Source: Aminobacterium sp. MB27-C1 (GTDB lineage: Bacteria; Synergistota; Synergistia; Synergistales; Aminobacteriaceae). From it: a DNA stretch of 64,000 nt. The stretch is from NCBI RefSeq assembly GCF_030908405.1, contig NZ_CP133089.1, positions 1,364,001-1,428,000 of the forward strand, given 5' to 3'. The notes under the pieces were generated by a model. It had not been told where the DNA came from. It was given only the letters and a program-made list of their open reading frames with translations, and made no database searches. Numbering within the stretch: position 1 is the stretch's first letter; each line of letters begins with the position of its first letter. The translations under genes were made by a program, and so were the position numbers. Below, in pieces: positions 35,037 through 45,806 of this stretch.

Positions 35037-36981
35037 CAGAATTGATCTTGACTGTCAAACGTTGAATAGAAACAGGAGGTAAGTCCCGATGAATTTTCCA
35101 ATCCTGCCTGTCTATAATTCTTCCATCGAGAATTATGGCCCGACCACGATCACTGCTCGTTCTGATAAGGCGTCCAACCGCTTGACGTAAATACATTCTC
35201 GCTTGTGGCAATGTCACTTTTATAAAAGCTTTTCTTCCCTCTAATTCATTTCTTGCTTGAATAATAGGGTCTTTAGGATGTGGGAATGGTATACGATCAA
35301 TAATAACCTGAGTAAGCCCTTCTCCAGGAATATCTACACCTTCACGGAATGAAACGCTTCCAACAAGAACGCTTGATATATCAGATCGAAACCGTTCAAG
35401 AAGTTCTGTACGGGGCAAATCATTCTGAACGTACACCTCATAATCATGCTTTTTCTGTTTTAGCCAATGGCCTACCTTCCGAACAAGGCGCATTGAACTT
35501 AACAGGATAAGAGATCTGCCCCCATTTTCATCACAAAGTTTCTCCACGACCTTACAAACCCTATCATCGTAACCCTCTTCTATAACCTTAAGGCCAAGAT
35601 CAATAACAAGAATATTCATCTGACGAGCAAGATCAAAAGGAGATTCCAAAATGCAGGTTTCAGTAGGTAGAATTCCTGTTTCTCTCACCCAAAAATCAAA
35701 GGATTTTCCTACTGTCATTGTAGCAGAAACAGCAAAAACCTTTTCGGGCTCTTGCGAAAAAAGACTCTCAGATACGCTATCGGAACATAATGTCGGCTCA
35801 CTTACCAAGGTGTTTCCATCACGCCAATATGCCCATTCTGGAAAATATTCTACCGACAAACACCACTGAAGAGAAAGGGAATAAAGACGAAGTTCCTCTA
35901 TCCAAGCAAGGGCTAAAGCCAAACGGCTTTCCTCAATTCCATAGGGTGTTTCCTCTTTAAGCTCTTCAGTCTCTTCTAAAAGTTTTAAAGCCTTTTCTAT
36001 ATGAGAAGAGACAAGCATTCCTTGACGAAACAACTCTTCATTTCTCTTTTTAATCAGAGTACCGTCTGGAGTTGAAGTTTGTAGAAACTCAAAAAGTATA
36101 CTCCCCTCTTTTTGTGCTCCTGATAGTTCATCTCTCAATGTTCCTGCTTCTTCGTCTCTCGATAATAAAAAAGATTCAGCGTTAGCTGCCCCCTTACTTC
36201 TGAGAAGGCGTGTAAGATCCTCCCATGACACCCTGACTGAGGCTATAGACCGTGCAGCATCTACCATTCGATGAGCTTCATCACAAATCATAACGTCAAA
36301 GGGAACAGGGAAAGTTTTTTTACCATTCATTACATAAGCAAAGTACATATGATAATTTGAAACAATAATATCCCAGTCTTGAGCCTTCTTTAACGCCTTT
36401 TGAATAAAGCACCTCTCTCTGTACGGGCATCGATGTCCCAAACAACCATGGATCTGAGCTGCGACTCGAGGAAAGATTGGGAAATCGGCAGGAAGCTTCA
36501 ATTCTGAAAGATCTCCCGTCTGCGTCGTTTTCAACCAATCTGAAAGGTACATTGAAGCTGCGCCACCATCACCAAAAGACAAAAAGCCATCTTGCTCAAG
36601 CTCCACAGCTCTTCTCAAACAAACATAATTGCTTCTTCCCTTAAGTAATCCAAAAGATGCGTTATACCCCAGAATATCATTGAGACGTGGTAAGTCTTTC
36701 CGTATCAATTGTTCTTGAAGAGTAATTCCTGCTGTAAGAAAAAGAATTTTTTTATCTTGTGCGAGGGCCCATTTCATGGCAGGAGCTAGAAGAGCAAAGG
36801 TTTTTCCTACCCCGGTAGGAGCTTCCGCTACAAAAACAGTTCGTTCTTCTCTCTCTAAGGAATCCCACACCTTTTGTGCTAAAAGAAGTTGAGGCTCTCT
36901 ATATTCATACGTATCAAAAGTTTTTTCCAGAATTCCATTTGGAGCAAATATTCGATTCATTGGATGTTCGTTTACATTCAT
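35014..36981 (-). CDS. DinG/XPD-family ATP-dependent DNA helicase
   Basis: Superfamily 2, 5'-3' helicase of the Fe-S type. Walker A APTGVGKT (about 54-61), DEAH box ICDEAHRM, and four cysteines between helicase motifs (one in NYVCLRR and three in GCLGHRCPYRERC) that fit the [4Fe-4S] cluster of DinG. The C-terminal helicase domain has SFREGVDIPGEGL and AVGRLIRTSSDRG. 655 residues, no N-terminal exonuclease. Probably recombination or R-loop/replication repair. Confidence 0.88.
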   Translation of the reverse strand: MNVNEHPMNRIFAPNGILEKTFDTYEYREPQLLLAQKVWDSLEREERTVFVAEAPTGVGKTFALLAPAMKWALAQDKKILFLTAGITLQEQLIRKDLPRLNDILGYNASFGLLKGRSNYVCLRRAVELEQDGFLSFGDGGAASMYLSDWLKTTQTGDLSELKLPADFPIFPRVAAQIHGCLGHRCPYRERCFIQKALKKAQDWDIIVSNYHMYFAYVMNGKKTFPVPFDVMICDEAHRMVDAARSIASVRVSWEDLTRLLRSKGAANAESFLLSRDEEAGTLRDELSGAQKEGSILFEFLQTSTPDGTLIKKRNEELFRQGMLVSSHIEKALKLLEETEELKEETPYGIEESRLALALAWIEELRLYSLSLQWCLSVEYFPEWAYWRDGNTLVSEPTLCSDSVSESLFSQEPEKVFAVSATMTVGKSFDFWVRETGILPTETCILESPFDLARQMNILVIDLGLKVIEEGYDDRVCKVVEKLCDENGGRSLILLSSMRLVRKVGHWLKQKKHDYEVYVQNDLPRTELLERFRSDISSVLVGSVSFREGVDIPGEGLTQVIIDRIPFPHPKDPIIQARNELEGRKAFIKVTLPQARMYLRQAVGRLIRTSSDRGRAIILDGRIIDRQDWKIHRDLPPVSIQRLTVKINSVAHEKTV

Positions 36982-37018
36982 TTGACAACCTCTTCTCTAT
37001 GGCAAAAGCATAACTCTA

Positions 37019-37047
37019 TTGCTAATATATCAAAGAGCATGTTAAAA
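37019..37047 (+). promoter_or_regulatory. Probable promoter of rpsT
   Basis: TTGCTA (37019-37024), 17 bases, TTAAAA (37042-37047), about 35 bases upstream of the rpsT start. Confidence 0.5.
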
Positions 37048-37080
37048 TGTGGTGCGTTTTATGGGGAGGAGGTGAAGGAA

Positions 37081-37371
37081 ATGCCTAATAAGAAGTCTGC
37101 TGAAAGAAGAATGAGAACCAGCGAAAAGAATCGTCTCTACAACCGTTACTGGACAAGCCGCTGCAAAACGGCTGTTAAGAGAGTTCTCGAAGCTGTCAAC
37201 AGTCAGGATACTGAGCTGGCTGAAAAACGACTTCAGGTTGCTCAGAGTGTTATTGATAAAGCCATTGTCAAGGGTGTTATGCATCGCAATACTGGAGCCC
37301 GCCGTAAGTCGCTTCTGACAAATAAGGTGAAAACCCTAACGGGAGCTGTTGTTGAAAGCAGCGAAGAATAG
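37081..37371 (+). CDS. rpsT: 30S ribosomal protein S20
   Basis: 96 residues starting MPNKKSAERRMRTSEKNR, the family start, with GGGGAGGAGGTGAAGG upstream. The frame is open further 5' but that part is antisense to dinG and not translated. Basic helical bundle protein. Isolated on the plus strand, convergent to holA. Confidence 0.97.
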   Translation: MPNKKSAERRMRTSEKNRLYNRYWTSRCKTAVKRVLEAVNSQDTELAEKRLQVAQSVIDKAIVKGVMHRNTGARRKSLLTNKVKTLTGAVVESSEE

Positions 37372-37403
37372 AGGCTTCCACCCATAAAAAATCAAGAATT
37401 TTT

Positions 37404-37444
37404 AGCTGAGCCAGGATAGAAATCCGAAACTCAGCTTTTTTTAT
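37404..37444 (+). terminator. Terminator of rpsT
   Basis: Stem AGCTGAG / CTCAGCT (37404-37410 with 37430-37436), holding an inner GGAT/ATCC helix, followed by eight T-rich bases that overlap the holA stop. Confidence 0.8.
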
Positions 37445-38373
37445 TGTCTTTTATCGCTATCTAAAAGTCGGAAGATCATTGCCTCAAACCCAACCCAGCC
37501 TGTTCCCATTCCTGTCTTCTCTCCATAAGAAAGTCCTGCCAACTCTATAATAAAAGAGCAAAGATGATGACGATCATAATGTTTAATTGCCTCTGCTGCC
37601 ATTTTCCCGGCATAACTTCTTACTTTTAACATCGTTAAAATTTCTCTTTCTGAAAGCGTCGGGAAAAAATACTTGTATAAAACTGGTTTTAAGCGATTAT
37701 ATACAGCTGTAACTAATTGCAAAAAAGGGACATCTTGCTGCAAATGAGGAAGGAGAGTAATAATTTCCTTTCTGTCTGCCTGACAAAGGCCATCAAGAAA
37801 ACGTAACATAGAATTACGTCCTTCGTCAAAGGAAAGAGCTTTCACTACATCAGTAGTTATTCTTTTATTTCTGGAAAAAACAGCTATTTTTTCCACTTCG
37901 CTTCTCAATTCTTCCCCATCTTCAATCCAATCGACGAGTAATGCCGCAGCTTCTCTATCTATATCAATTTTTTTATCTCGACAAAAATCAAGCAGCCAAC
38001 GCAATCGAGCAGAAGTCCAAAAGGGAATTTCTTCAGCTTTATAAATATCAAGATGTCGAAGAATTTCTTTAGGAATATATTTGGAAGGAGACCCATCATA
38101 AACAAGCATTACAAGAAAATTTTCTTCCTCTGTGTCGATTAAAGAAAGCATATTTTCTGGCAATACTCCCAGATCTTCAGCATTTTCCACAAGAAGCATT
38201 TGTTTATCATCGAAAAGACCACGGTTCTGGCCTAAAGCTAAAACTTCCTGCCAAGAACTACCTTCTTTTCGTCCTGAAAGCACATATCCTAAGTGTTCGT
38301 ATTTTCGTAGCGTATCTGAAAGAAGGCGCCTCTGAGAGACCTCAGAGGCGCTTATAATCACAATTCGGGGCAC
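37441..38373 (-). CDS. holA: DNA polymerase III delta subunit (HolA-like)
   Basis: Clamp-loader subunit that opens the sliding clamp. 310 residues with the delta layout: a diverged RecA-like N-terminus (ISASEVSQRRLL..., QMLLVENAEDLG), a lid domain, and a helical C-terminal collar ending GMGTGWVGFEAMIFRLL. GTG start overlaps the leuS stop (TAGTG). Position beside leuS and rpsT is where holA is found in other genomes. Sequence conservation in this family is weak, so the call leans on layout and context. Confidence 0.75.
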   Translation of the reverse strand: MPRIVIISASEVSQRRLLSDTLRKYEHLGYVLSGRKEGSSWQEVLALGQNRGLFDDKQMLLVENAEDLGVLPENMLSLIDTEEENFLVMLVYDGSPSKYIPKEILRHLDIYKAEEIPFWTSARLRWLLDFCRDKKIDIDREAAALLVDWIEDGEELRSEVEKIAVFSRNKRITTDVVKALSFDEGRNSMLRFLDGLCQADRKEIITLLPHLQQDVPFLQLVTAVYNRLKPVLYKYFFPTLSEREILTMLKVRSYAGKMAAEAIKHYDRHHLCSFIIELAGLSYGEKTGMGTGWVGFEAMIFRLLDSDKRQ

Positions 38374-40859
38374 TAGCCCTTCACCACCACATTAACAAGT
38401 CTATCTGGAACAACTATAACTTTAACAATCTCTTTTCCTTCAATCCACTTTTGAACAGCAGCCTCACTTAAAGCTTTCTCTTTTAATTCATCTTTTGGAA
38501 GCCCAGCCGGCAAGTCTATTTTATGGCGGACTTTTCCATTAACCTGAACAACTATAGTCACTGAATCAAGAACAAGAGCACTCTCGTCAGCAACAGGCCA
38601 GGAACTCCATGCTAGCTGTGTTTTATTCCCCAGCATCTGCCAAAGCTCTTCAGTCATGTGGGGACAGAAAGGATTGAGGCAAATAAGCATCGTCTCCACA
38701 CTTTCGCGAAGAAGAGCCCAATCCTTCTCATCCTCTGGAGAGCAGGAATAAGTAGTATTTAAAAGCTCCATCAAACGGGCAACTGCCGTGTTGAACTGCT
38801 TTTCTTCGTGGATATCCCTCGTTACATCAACAATTGTCGTATGAATTTTTCGTTTAAAATCACGTCGATCTTGCTGAGTCAGACTATCCATAGCTACACG
38901 TTCAGTAGGGGCCCCTTTAAGGGATTCAATATTCTCTTCAACATAACGCCAGACTCTGTTCAAGAAACGATGAACACCTTCAACTCCTTGTTCTGACCAC
39001 TCCAAATCATTTCCAGGAGGTGCAGCAAAAAGAATGAAGAGCCTCGCAGTATCGGCACCATATTTCTGTATTATTTCGTCAGGATCCACCACATTACCCA
39101 ACGATTTAGACATCTTAGCTCCATCTTTTATAACCATACCTTGTGTTAAAAGGTTGGCAAAAGGTTCTCTTGCTTTACACAGTCCAAGATCCGAAAGAAC
39201 TTTTGTAAAGAAACGAGAATAGATAAGATGCATACAGGCATGTTCAATGCCACCAATGTATTGATCAACTGGCATCCAGTAATTCGCCAATTCTGGCTCG
39301 AAAGCCTTCTCTTCGTTATGGGAATCTGTATAACGGAACTGATACCACGAAGAACAAATGAAGGTATCCATAGTGTCAACTTCACGTCGAGCGTGTCCCC
39401 CACAAATAGGACATGTTGTATTAATCCATTCCTCATCATCAACGAGTGGCGACTGTCCTCCTTTTTTAACGGCAAGATCAGTCGGCAAGATAACGGGAAG
39501 ATCTTTTTCAGGAACTGGAACGATTCCGCAATGATCACAATAGACGACGGGGATAGGAGCCCCCCAATAGCGTTGACGAGAAATAAGCCAGTCACGAAGA
39601 CGATAATTAATTTCTCGTTTGCAAAATCCCTTTTCTTCTCCCCAATCAAGCATTTTTACAATGGCTTCTTCTGTTGAAAGGCCATCAAACTGCCCTGAGT
39701 TACAAGAAACACCGTTATCGACAAAAGCAACCTTCATTGTTTTGCCATCAAGTTTCTCGCCTTCTGAAGGCTGAATAACAACATCAACAGGGATGTCATA
39801 TTTTCTCGCAAACTCAAAGTCCCGCTCATCGTGGGCAGGAACGCCCATGATTGCACCTGTACCGTAATCCATAAGGATATAGTTTGCTATCCATATAGGC
39901 ACATCACGGCCATTTACCGGATTCGTTGCGTAGAATCCGGTAAAAATACCGTTCTTTGCACCACCAACTGCCGTACGGTCTATTTCACTCTGGCTGATAC
40001 ATTCTTTTACAAAAGTATCTAATTCCTCTTTATTTGAAGCTTTTTCCAAAATAACGTCTACGAGAGGATGCTCAGGCGCCAGTGCTAAGAAAGTAACGCC
40101 AAAAATAGTATCGAAACGAGTTGTAAAGGTTTCAATTTCTTCTCCAAGTTCTTTTGCGTTAAAAGTTAAGCGAGCTCCTTCAGAACGTCCTATCCAGTTT
40201 TTCTGCATTATACGTACTCGCTCTGGCCATCCAGGAAGCTGCTCTAGATCATCAAGAAGCTCTTGAGCATAATCTGTAATACGGAAGAACCACTGTTCAA
40301 GTTTCTTTTTCACTACAGGGGAATTACACCGCCAGCATCGGCCCTCACTATTTACCTGCTCGTTTGCCAGAACCGTATTGCAACTCTCACACCAGTTTAC
40401 AGGTGCCTTCTTACGATAGGCTAATCCTTTTTTAAAAAACTGCAAGAAGATCCATTGGGTCCAGCGATAATAATCAGGGTCACACGTTGCAACCCGTCTA
40501 TCCCAATCATAACTGCACCCCATTCTCTTCAACTGATCTGTCATATGCTCTATATTCTTATGGGTCCACTCACTTGGCTGAACTCCATATTTCAGAGCCG
40601 CATTTTCTGCAGGGAGGCCAAAGGCGTCAAACCCCATCGGATGAAGAACGTTATAGCCATTCATCCATAGGAACCGTGCCATCATATCGCCAATGGAATA
40701 GTTTCGGAGATGCCCCATATGAAGAGCCCCACTGGGGTACGGGAACATCTCAAGGCAGTAAAACTTCTTTTTCGAAGAATCTGCCTTTACTTTGAAAGTG
40801 CTTTCTTCCTCCCACACTTTCTGCCATTTTTGTTCAATAGAATGAAAATCGTAAGCCAT
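38373..40859 (-). CDS. leuS: Leucyl-tRNA synthetase
   Basis: Class I synthetase: HIGH-type motif HMGH (in [14 protein letters not shown]), zinc cysteines (CESC, CWRC), CP1 editing domain (about 220-400), KMSKS in [12 protein letters not shown], and anticodon and C-terminal domains. 828 residues from the ATG at 40859, which has GAGGAGG upstream. Confidence 0.98.
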   Translation of the reverse strand: MAYDFHSIEQKWQKVWEEESTFKVKADSSKKKFYCLEMFPYPSGALHMGHLRNYSIGDMMARFLWMNGYNVLHPMGFDAFGLPAENAALKYGVQPSEWTHKNIEHMTDQLKRMGCSYDWDRRVATCDPDYYRWTQWIFLQFFKKGLAYRKKAPVNWCESCNTVLANEQVNSEGRCWRCNSPVVKKKLEQWFFRITDYAQELLDDLEQLPGWPERVRIMQKNWIGRSEGARLTFNAKELGEEIETFTTRFDTIFGVTFLALAPEHPLVDVILEKASNKEELDTFVKECISQSEIDRTAVGGAKNGIFTGFYATNPVNGRDVPIWIANYILMDYGTGAIMGVPAHDERDFEFARKYDIPVDVVIQPSEGEKLDGKTMKVAFVDNGVSCNSGQFDGLSTEEAIVKMLDWGEEKGFCKREINYRLRDWLISRQRYWGAPIPVVYCDHCGIVPVPEKDLPVILPTDLAVKKGGQSPLVDDEEWINTTCPICGGHARREVDTMDTFICSSWYQFRYTDSHNEEKAFEPELANYWMPVDQYIGGIEHACMHLIYSRFFTKVLSDLGLCKAREPFANLLTQGMVIKDGAKMSKSLGNVVDPDEIIQKYGADTARLFILFAAPPGNDLEWSEQGVEGVHRFLNRVWRYVEENIESLKGAPTERVAMDSLTQQDRRDFKRKIHTTIVDVTRDIHEEKQFNTAVARLMELLNTTYSCSPEDEKDWALLRESVETMLICLNPFCPHMTEELWQMLGNKTQLAWSSWPVADESALVLDSVTIVVQVNGKVRHKIDLPAGLPKDELKEKALSEAAVQKWIEGKEIVKVIVVPDRLVNVVVKG

Positions 40860-40904
40860 GCATCTGCCTCCTCGCACCAAATACCTCTAAAATCATATCA
40901 AGGA

Positions 40905-40933
40905 ATTATATCCCTCATATCTTAAATGTGCAA
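40905..40933 (-). promoter_or_regulatory. Promoter of leuS-holA
   Basis: TTGCAC (40928-40933), 17 bases, consensus TATAAT (40905-40910) on the minus strand, 45 bases upstream of leuS. There is no room for a T-box here, in contrast to thrS. Confidence 0.8.
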
Positions 40934-40939
40934 AGTATT

Positions 40940-41731
40940 CTAACGGTTTTCCCCTTTCTCAAAACGTCTTATAAACGGTTTAATAAGATCCATTGGTAGA
41001 GGGAAAAAGGTCGTAGAATTCTTTTCACTTGCTATCTCTTTTAATGTCTGCAAATATCGAAGCTGAAGAGTAATTGGTGAAACTTCCATTTGCTTTGCAG
41101 CTTCGCTCAGAGTCTGAGCAGCCTGAAGTTCTCCTTCTGCGTTTATGATTTTAGCTCGCCGCTCTCTCTCAGCTTCTGCCTGTTTGGCCATTGCTCGCTT
41201 CATACCCTCGGGCAATTCAAGTTCTTTAACTTCAACGGCACTTACTTTTATACCCCATGAATCTGTTCTTTCGTCAATAATTTTTTGAAGCTCACTATTG
41301 ATCTTTTCTCTGGAAGAAAGGACTTCATCTAATTCTGCCGCTCCTATAACTGAACGTAAAGTCGTTTGCGAAAGCTGACTTGTAGCCAACATATAATTTT
41401 CAACTTCAACAATAGAATGCGTCGGATCCATAACTCTGAAATAAACCACAGCGTTCACTTTAATGGGAACATTATCTCGAGTAATAACTTCCTGAACAGG
41501 AACATCGAGGGTTACTATTCGTAAATCCACCCGGATAATACGATCAATAACGGGAATAACGATGACAAGCCCCGGCCCTTTAGCTCCCGCGAGACGCCCA
41601 AGACGAAAGACAACAACGCGCTGATATTCAGGAACAATTTTGATCGCTGACATCAGGATCAAAATCAGAATCAGTAAAAATCCAAAGGAACTTCCCAAGT
41701 TAAATAAGAAATACAGAAGACCATCAAACAT
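40940..41731 (-). CDS. SPFH/Band 7 protein (slipin/stomatin type)
   Basis: Membrane scaffold protein: one N-terminal hydrophobic helix (about 12-32), SPFH domain (about 35-190, with [20 protein letters not shown]), then a charged coiled coil rich in Ala, Glu and Arg. 263 residues. Slipins form membrane microdomains and are typically encoded beside NfeD proteins, as here (2-base gap). Confidence 0.93.
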   Translation of the reverse strand: MFDGLLYFLFNLGSSFGFLLILILILMSAIKIVPEYQRVVVFRLGRLAGAKGPGLVIVIPVIDRIIRVDLRIVTLDVPVQEVITRDNVPIKVNAVVYFRVMDPTHSIVEVENYMLATSQLSQTTLRSVIGAAELDEVLSSREKINSELQKIIDERTDSWGIKVSAVEVKELELPEGMKRAMAKQAEAERERRAKIINAEGELQAAQTLSEAAKQMEVSPITLQLRYLQTLKEIASEKNSTTFFPLPMDLIKPFIRRFEKGENR

Positions 41732-41733
41732 AA

Positions 41734-43071
41734 CTAACTCCTCCCTCCTTCTTCAACCCCTACTTCTCCGTTCTCCTTTTCTACGACAAGAACCAGCCCT
41801 TCCACACGAACAACTCGTACAGACGTACCTGGCAGCAATGTCTCTCCCGTTACAGATTGTGCTTTCCATAATTCGCCGTGGCACTTGACAAGCCCTTCAG
41901 GCTGGAGAGATTCTAGTACTTGTGCCTTATAACCTACTAAGCCCTCCTGTCCAGAATGGACTTGTTTTTTCATAGATTTCCATATAAAAATAACAGCAAT
42001 AATGAAAAAGAGAGAAAAAGCAACGGTCATACCGATAATAACACTTTTCGAGACGTTCAAGAGCTCACCCCCCGGGGCACGGAAAAGAATCAACCCTCCT
42101 GTAATGAGAGCAGCCATGCCAAAGAAGCTTAGTATTCCCAATCCTCCAATAAGCAAATCGACAATTATGACAACAATGCCTGCCAATAAAAGGATGAGAC
42201 CAGCCCAATTGAAAGGTAACATTCTAAGTCCATAAGCTCCCATAAGAACCATTACAGCCCCTGATGTTCCAAGAACGAAGCCTCCTGGGGACAAAACTTC
42301 AAGAACTATAGCAAATATCCCTGCTGTGAGCAAAAGATACGCAACATTGGGATCAGATAAAAACTGAAGCATCTTTTCCCGAGGCTCCATTTCGACATTA
42401 ACAACTCTATATGCCTTGAGAGAAAGGGTTTTCTCCTTCCCCTGAATCATAACTTTTTTGCCATCTAACTGTTCGGTTATTTCACCAATATTAGTCGCTA
42501 ATAAATCTATCACGTTCTCTTTAAGAGCTTCTTGAGCAGTAAGAGAAAGGCTTTCTGTCACCATCTTTTCAACAATAACAGCATTTCGCCCCCGTACTTG
42601 AGCTAAAGAGCGCATGTGGGCCGCTAAATCGTTGGTAATTTTACGTTTCATTTCTTCGTCTGGAACATCTTTTCCAGACGCAACAACGGGGTGAGCCGCA
42701 CCTACATTTGTTCCAGGCGCCATCACCGCAACATGTGCTGCTTGGAGTATAAACGCTCCCGCCGACGCCGCTCTTGCCCCCTCTGGCGCGACCCAAATAA
42801 CAACAGGAACAGGAGCATCAAGCAAAGATGACGTCATGGCTCGCATAGACGAAACAAGACCACCAGGCGTATCTAAGGTAAAAACAACAAGTTCTGCTTT
42901 TTCTTGTGAAGCTTCCTCTATAATGCGCCCCATGTACTCTTCCATAGTGATTCCGACGCTTCCTTCCAGAGGGGAAACGATAACATTTGATGCCGCTGTG
43001 GCCTGTTGCCAAGGACAAAAAGTCAACAGACCGATCAAGAACAGCGCCATCACAGCTTTTCTTATATTCAT
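41734..43071 (-). CDS. NfeD family membrane serine protease (NfeD1b/ClpP-like)
   Basis: 445 residues: signal peptide (1-26), ClpP-class protease domain (about 30-220) with catalytic serine in [10 protein letters not shown] and the oxyanion segment TLDTPGGLV, four to five membrane helices (about 240-360), and a C-terminal NfeD OB-fold (about 380-440). In archaeal and bacterial relatives the protease cleaves the C-terminus of the partner stomatin, which is the next gene. Its start overlaps the radA stop. Confidence 0.93.
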   Translation of the reverse strand: MNIRKAVMALFLIGLLTFCPWQQATAASNVIVSPLEGSVGITMEEYMGRIIEEASQEKAELVVFTLDTPGGLVSSMRAMTSSLLDAPVPVVIWVAPEGARAASAGAFILQAAHVAVMAPGTNVGAAHPVVASGKDVPDEEMKRKITNDLAAHMRSLAQVRGRNAVIVEKMVTESLSLTAQEALKENVIDLLATNIGEITEQLDGKKVMIQGKEKTLSLKAYRVVNVEMEPREKMLQFLSDPNVAYLLLTAGIFAIVLEVLSPGGFVLGTSGAVMVLMGAYGLRMLPFNWAGLILLLAGIVVIIVDLLIGGLGILSFFGMAALITGGLILFRAPGGELLNVSKSVIIGMTVAFSLFFIIAVIFIWKSMKKQVHSGQEGLVGYKAQVLESLQPEGLVKCHGELWKAQSVTGETLLPGTSVRVVRVEGLVLVVEKENGEVGVEEGGRS

Positions 43072-44405
43072 GGCATCACCTCCCGAAGAGCTTCATGTAA
43101 ACTGCTTACTCGGCAAATTTCTACCTCCTTTGGGAATTCACCCTTCTGCTGAGCACTAATAACAGCTTTTTTGAAACCTAACCGCCCTGCCTCTCGAAGT
43201 CTCGCCCCAACACGACCAACCGGACGGATTTCCCCAGCAAGACCGACCTCACCTAGAAAGCAACAGTCAGAAGGCAAAGAAAAATCCCGAACAGAAGAAG
43301 CAAGAGCAATAGCAATGGCCAAATCAGCACCTGGGTCTTTTATAACCAATCCACCCGTAACATTCATATAAATATCAAACATGGCACATGCAACTTTTCC
43401 TCTTTTTTCTAGAACAGCAGAAAGAAGATGTACCTTATTGACATCAATGCCTCTGGACGTCCGTTTGGGGTATGGAAAGGTTGTAACGTTAGCAAGGCCC
43501 TGTATTTCAGCCATTAGAGAAACAGAACCTTCTGTAATTACTGTAACGGCAACTCCAGGAACAGAAGCATCTGCTTTATTCCAATAGAGTCCGCTCGGAT
43601 CATCAACAGCAATGAGCCCCTTTTCAGTCATCTCGAATATGCCTAATTCATCGGTATTGCCATAACGATTCTTCGTTCCGCGAATCATTCTGTATGCTGA
43701 CACATCTTCCCCCGAAAAAAGTAACACTGCATCGACCATATGCTCTAAAAGCATGGGACCGGCAATACGACCTTCTTTAGTAATGTGCCCCACTAAGACA
43801 AAGGGAATACCTGTTTTTTTAGCGCTGTCTATACATCTTTGGGCAACGGCACGCACCTGTGAAGGTGTTCCCGGCCAGCCATCCTCGTCTGAAGACTTCA
43901 TTGCCTGAACACTATCAAGAACTACAAAGTCATGCCCATCTACGTGGTGCAATGCGGCATCAAGATCGGTATCACAAAAGAGATCAATATTATTTTTCAA
44001 AGCATTGAGGCGCTTTGCACGCAGCGCAACCTGAGATGCCGATTCTTCTCCTGATATATAAAGGATACGTTTTCCTTTTGACGACATCGCCCCACATACC
44101 TGCAAAAGCAACGTAGATTTTCCAATGCCAGGTTGCCCTCCCAAAAGGACAACTCCGCCAGTAACCCAACCTCCACCCAGCACCCGATCCAGCTCTGTTA
44201 TGCCAGAAGTTAAACGTTGGGGTGGATTTACGTCTATAATATTAACTGCTACCACATCAGAATTTTCTTTTTTTTGCCCTAAATCATCTATTTCTTCTTT
44301 TTCGTACGTTCCCCACATATTACACGCAGAACAACGGCCATTCCAAGTCAGGCTAACATTTCCACAATTAGAACAAACATAACGAACCATCTCTTTTTTA
44401 GCCAT
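43068..44405 (-). CDS. radA: DNA repair protein RadA/Sms
   Basis: RecA-like branch-migration ATPase. N-terminal zinc finger (CSNCG...CSACNMWG), Walker A GGQPGIGKSTLL, the RadA-specific KNRYGN motif and a C-terminal Lon-protease-like domain (about 280-440) without protease activity. 445 residues. Confidence 0.97.
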   Translation of the reverse strand: MAKKEMVRYVCSNCGNVSLTWNGRCSACNMWGTYEKEEIDDLGQKKENSDVVAVNIIDVNPPQRLTSGITELDRVLGGGWVTGGVVLLGGQPGIGKSTLLLQVCGAMSSKGKRILYISGEESASQVALRAKRLNALKNNIDLFCDTDLDAALHHVDGHDFVVLDSVQAMKSSDEDGWPGTPSQVRAVAQRCIDSAKKTGIPFVLVGHITKEGRIAGPMLLEHMVDAVLLFSGEDVSAYRMIRGTKNRYGNTDELGIFEMTEKGLIAVDDPSGLYWNKADASVPGVAVTVITEGSVSLMAEIQGLANVTTFPYPKRTSRGIDVNKVHLLSAVLEKRGKVACAMFDIYMNVTGGLVIKDPGADLAIAIALASSVRDFSLPSDCCFLGEVGLAGEIRPVGRVGARLREAGRLGFKKAVISAQQKGEFPKEVEICRVSSLHEALREVMP

Positions 44406-44466
44406 ATCTCATATTCCTTTCATAAAGTGACTAAATTGTATCCCTATTTTATTTCCATGTCGAGAC

Positions 44467-44495
44467 TTTACACTTTCAAAATATCATGATATCAT
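44467..44495 (+). promoter_or_regulatory. Promoter of the his operon with overlapping palindromes
   Basis: TTTACA (44467-44472), 17 bases, TATCAT (44490-44495). The spacer and -10 contain ATATCATGATAT (44481-44492) and the shifted CATGATATCATG (44485-44496), both perfect palindromes, positioned where a repressor would block RNA polymerase. The leader to hisD is about 50 bases with no His-rich leader peptide, T-box or terminator. Confidence 0.6.
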
Positions 44496-44549
44496 GCCAT
44501 CTAAATTTACTATCGCTCTAATAATTTACCATGATAAAGGATGAGGGGT

Positions 44550-45806
44550 ATGAAATTTATAAAAGAAGCAAGTTCTTTCTACAAAGAAAGCTCGGTGGAA
44601 GTTCAGAATACGGTTTCCCAAATTATTAAAGACATTCGTCAGGAAGGTTGGGAAGCAGTAAAAAAATATGCTCTTTCACTTGATAAGTTTAGCGGCTCTT
44701 TTCAAATTTCCAATGAAGAGCTCTATGAAGCAGAAAAAAGACTTACATCTTCAACTCGAAAAGCTCTTGAACGATCCATACGAAATGTTAGAACATTTCA
44801 CAGCTATCAGAAGAAACTCTTTCAGCCTTTTGCATGTCCTATAGAAAACGGCGTTACAGCCGCACTTCGTTTTATTCCTGTTGAACGAGCGGCAGTTTAT
44901 GTACCTGCTGGACGATACCCATTGCCAAGCACAGCAGTAATGGGAGTCGTTCCTGCTCAAGAAGCGGGAGTTTCAGAAATTGTTCTTCTCTCTCCTCCAA
45001 CAAAAGAAGGAAGTATCTCTCCTATCATTGCCGCAACGGCTTCTCTTCTTGGCGTTTCTGAAGTATGGGCCCTTGGGGGTGCACACGGAATAGCGGCCAT
45101 GGCCCTTGGAGCAGGCCCTGTAAAGAAAGTTGACATGATTGTCGGACCAGGGAATGCCTACGTAACAGAAGCAAAACGGCTACTCTCAGGCGAAGTTGGT
45201 ATCGATGGGCTTGCCGGACCTAGTGAAGTGCTCATTATAGCTGATGAAACTGCTAATCCTTTGTGGTTGGCAGCCGATATTGCCGCTCAGTCAGAACATG
45301 ACCCTATGGCTGCAAGCACTCTTCTCTGTACAGATGAAGAAACAGCTCTGAAGACGCTTTGGGAATTAGAAGCTCTCTTTAAAACTCTTGACACTGCTGA
45401 AACAATCAAGCAAGCCTGGAAAAATAACGGAACACTAGCTATCTGCTCTCTTGACGAAGCTATACAGGAAAGCAACAGACGAGCGCCAGAACATCTTCAA
45501 CTTTGCCTTCGAAGCGGAGAAAATATTTTGAATCTATGCACAGCCTATGGAGCCGCTTTTGTAGGGAATATGTCACCCGTTCCATTCGGTGACTATATAG
45601 GAGGAACAAACCACACTCTTCCCACTCAGGGGCGAGCACGGTTTAGTGGAGGACTCTGGACAGGAACTTTTCTACGTCCCCTTACGTCCCTCACTCTTAA
45701 TAGTATAGGAGCCAGTTCCCTTTCTGAAGACGGAATCACTCTAGCTGAAACGGAAGGGCTCAAAGCACACAGTCTTTCCATGGCTTTACGGAGGAATAAA
45801 TTATGA
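44550..45806 (+). CDS. hisD: Histidinol dehydrogenase
   Basis: Last enzyme of the pathway: NAD-dependent four-electron oxidation of histidinol to histidine. Signature segments include VGPGNAYVTEAKR, DGLAGPSEVLIIAD, the zinc-site SEHDPMA, and RAPEHLQL. 418 residues. The ATG at 44550 has GGATGAGGGG upstream. First gene of the operon; its stop overlaps the hisZ start (ATGA). Confidence 0.97.
   Translation: MKFIKEASSFYKESSVEVQNTVSQIIKDIRQEGWEAVKKYALSLDKFSGSFQISNEELYEAEKRLTSSTRKALERSIRNVRTFHSYQKKLFQPFACPIENGVTAALRFIPVERAAVYVPAGRYPLPSTAVMGVVPAQEAGVSEIVLLSPPTKEGSISPIIAATASLLGVSEVWALGGAHGIAAMALGAGPVKKVDMIVGPGNAYVTEAKRLLSGEVGIDGLAGPSEVLIIADETANPLWLAADIAAQSEHDPMAASTLLCTDEETALKTLWELEALFKTLDTAETIKQAWKNNGTLAICSLDEAIQESNRRAPEHLQLCLRSGENILNLCTAYGAAFVGNMSPVPFGDYIGGTNHTLPTQGRARFSGGLWTGTFLRPLTSLTLNSIGASSLSEDGITLAETEGLKAHSLSMALRRNKL

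Noticed and set aside
36889-37080. N-terminal extension of S20
   Set aside because: The frame stays open, but this part is antisense to dinG; the family start and a strong Shine-Dalgarno are at 37081.
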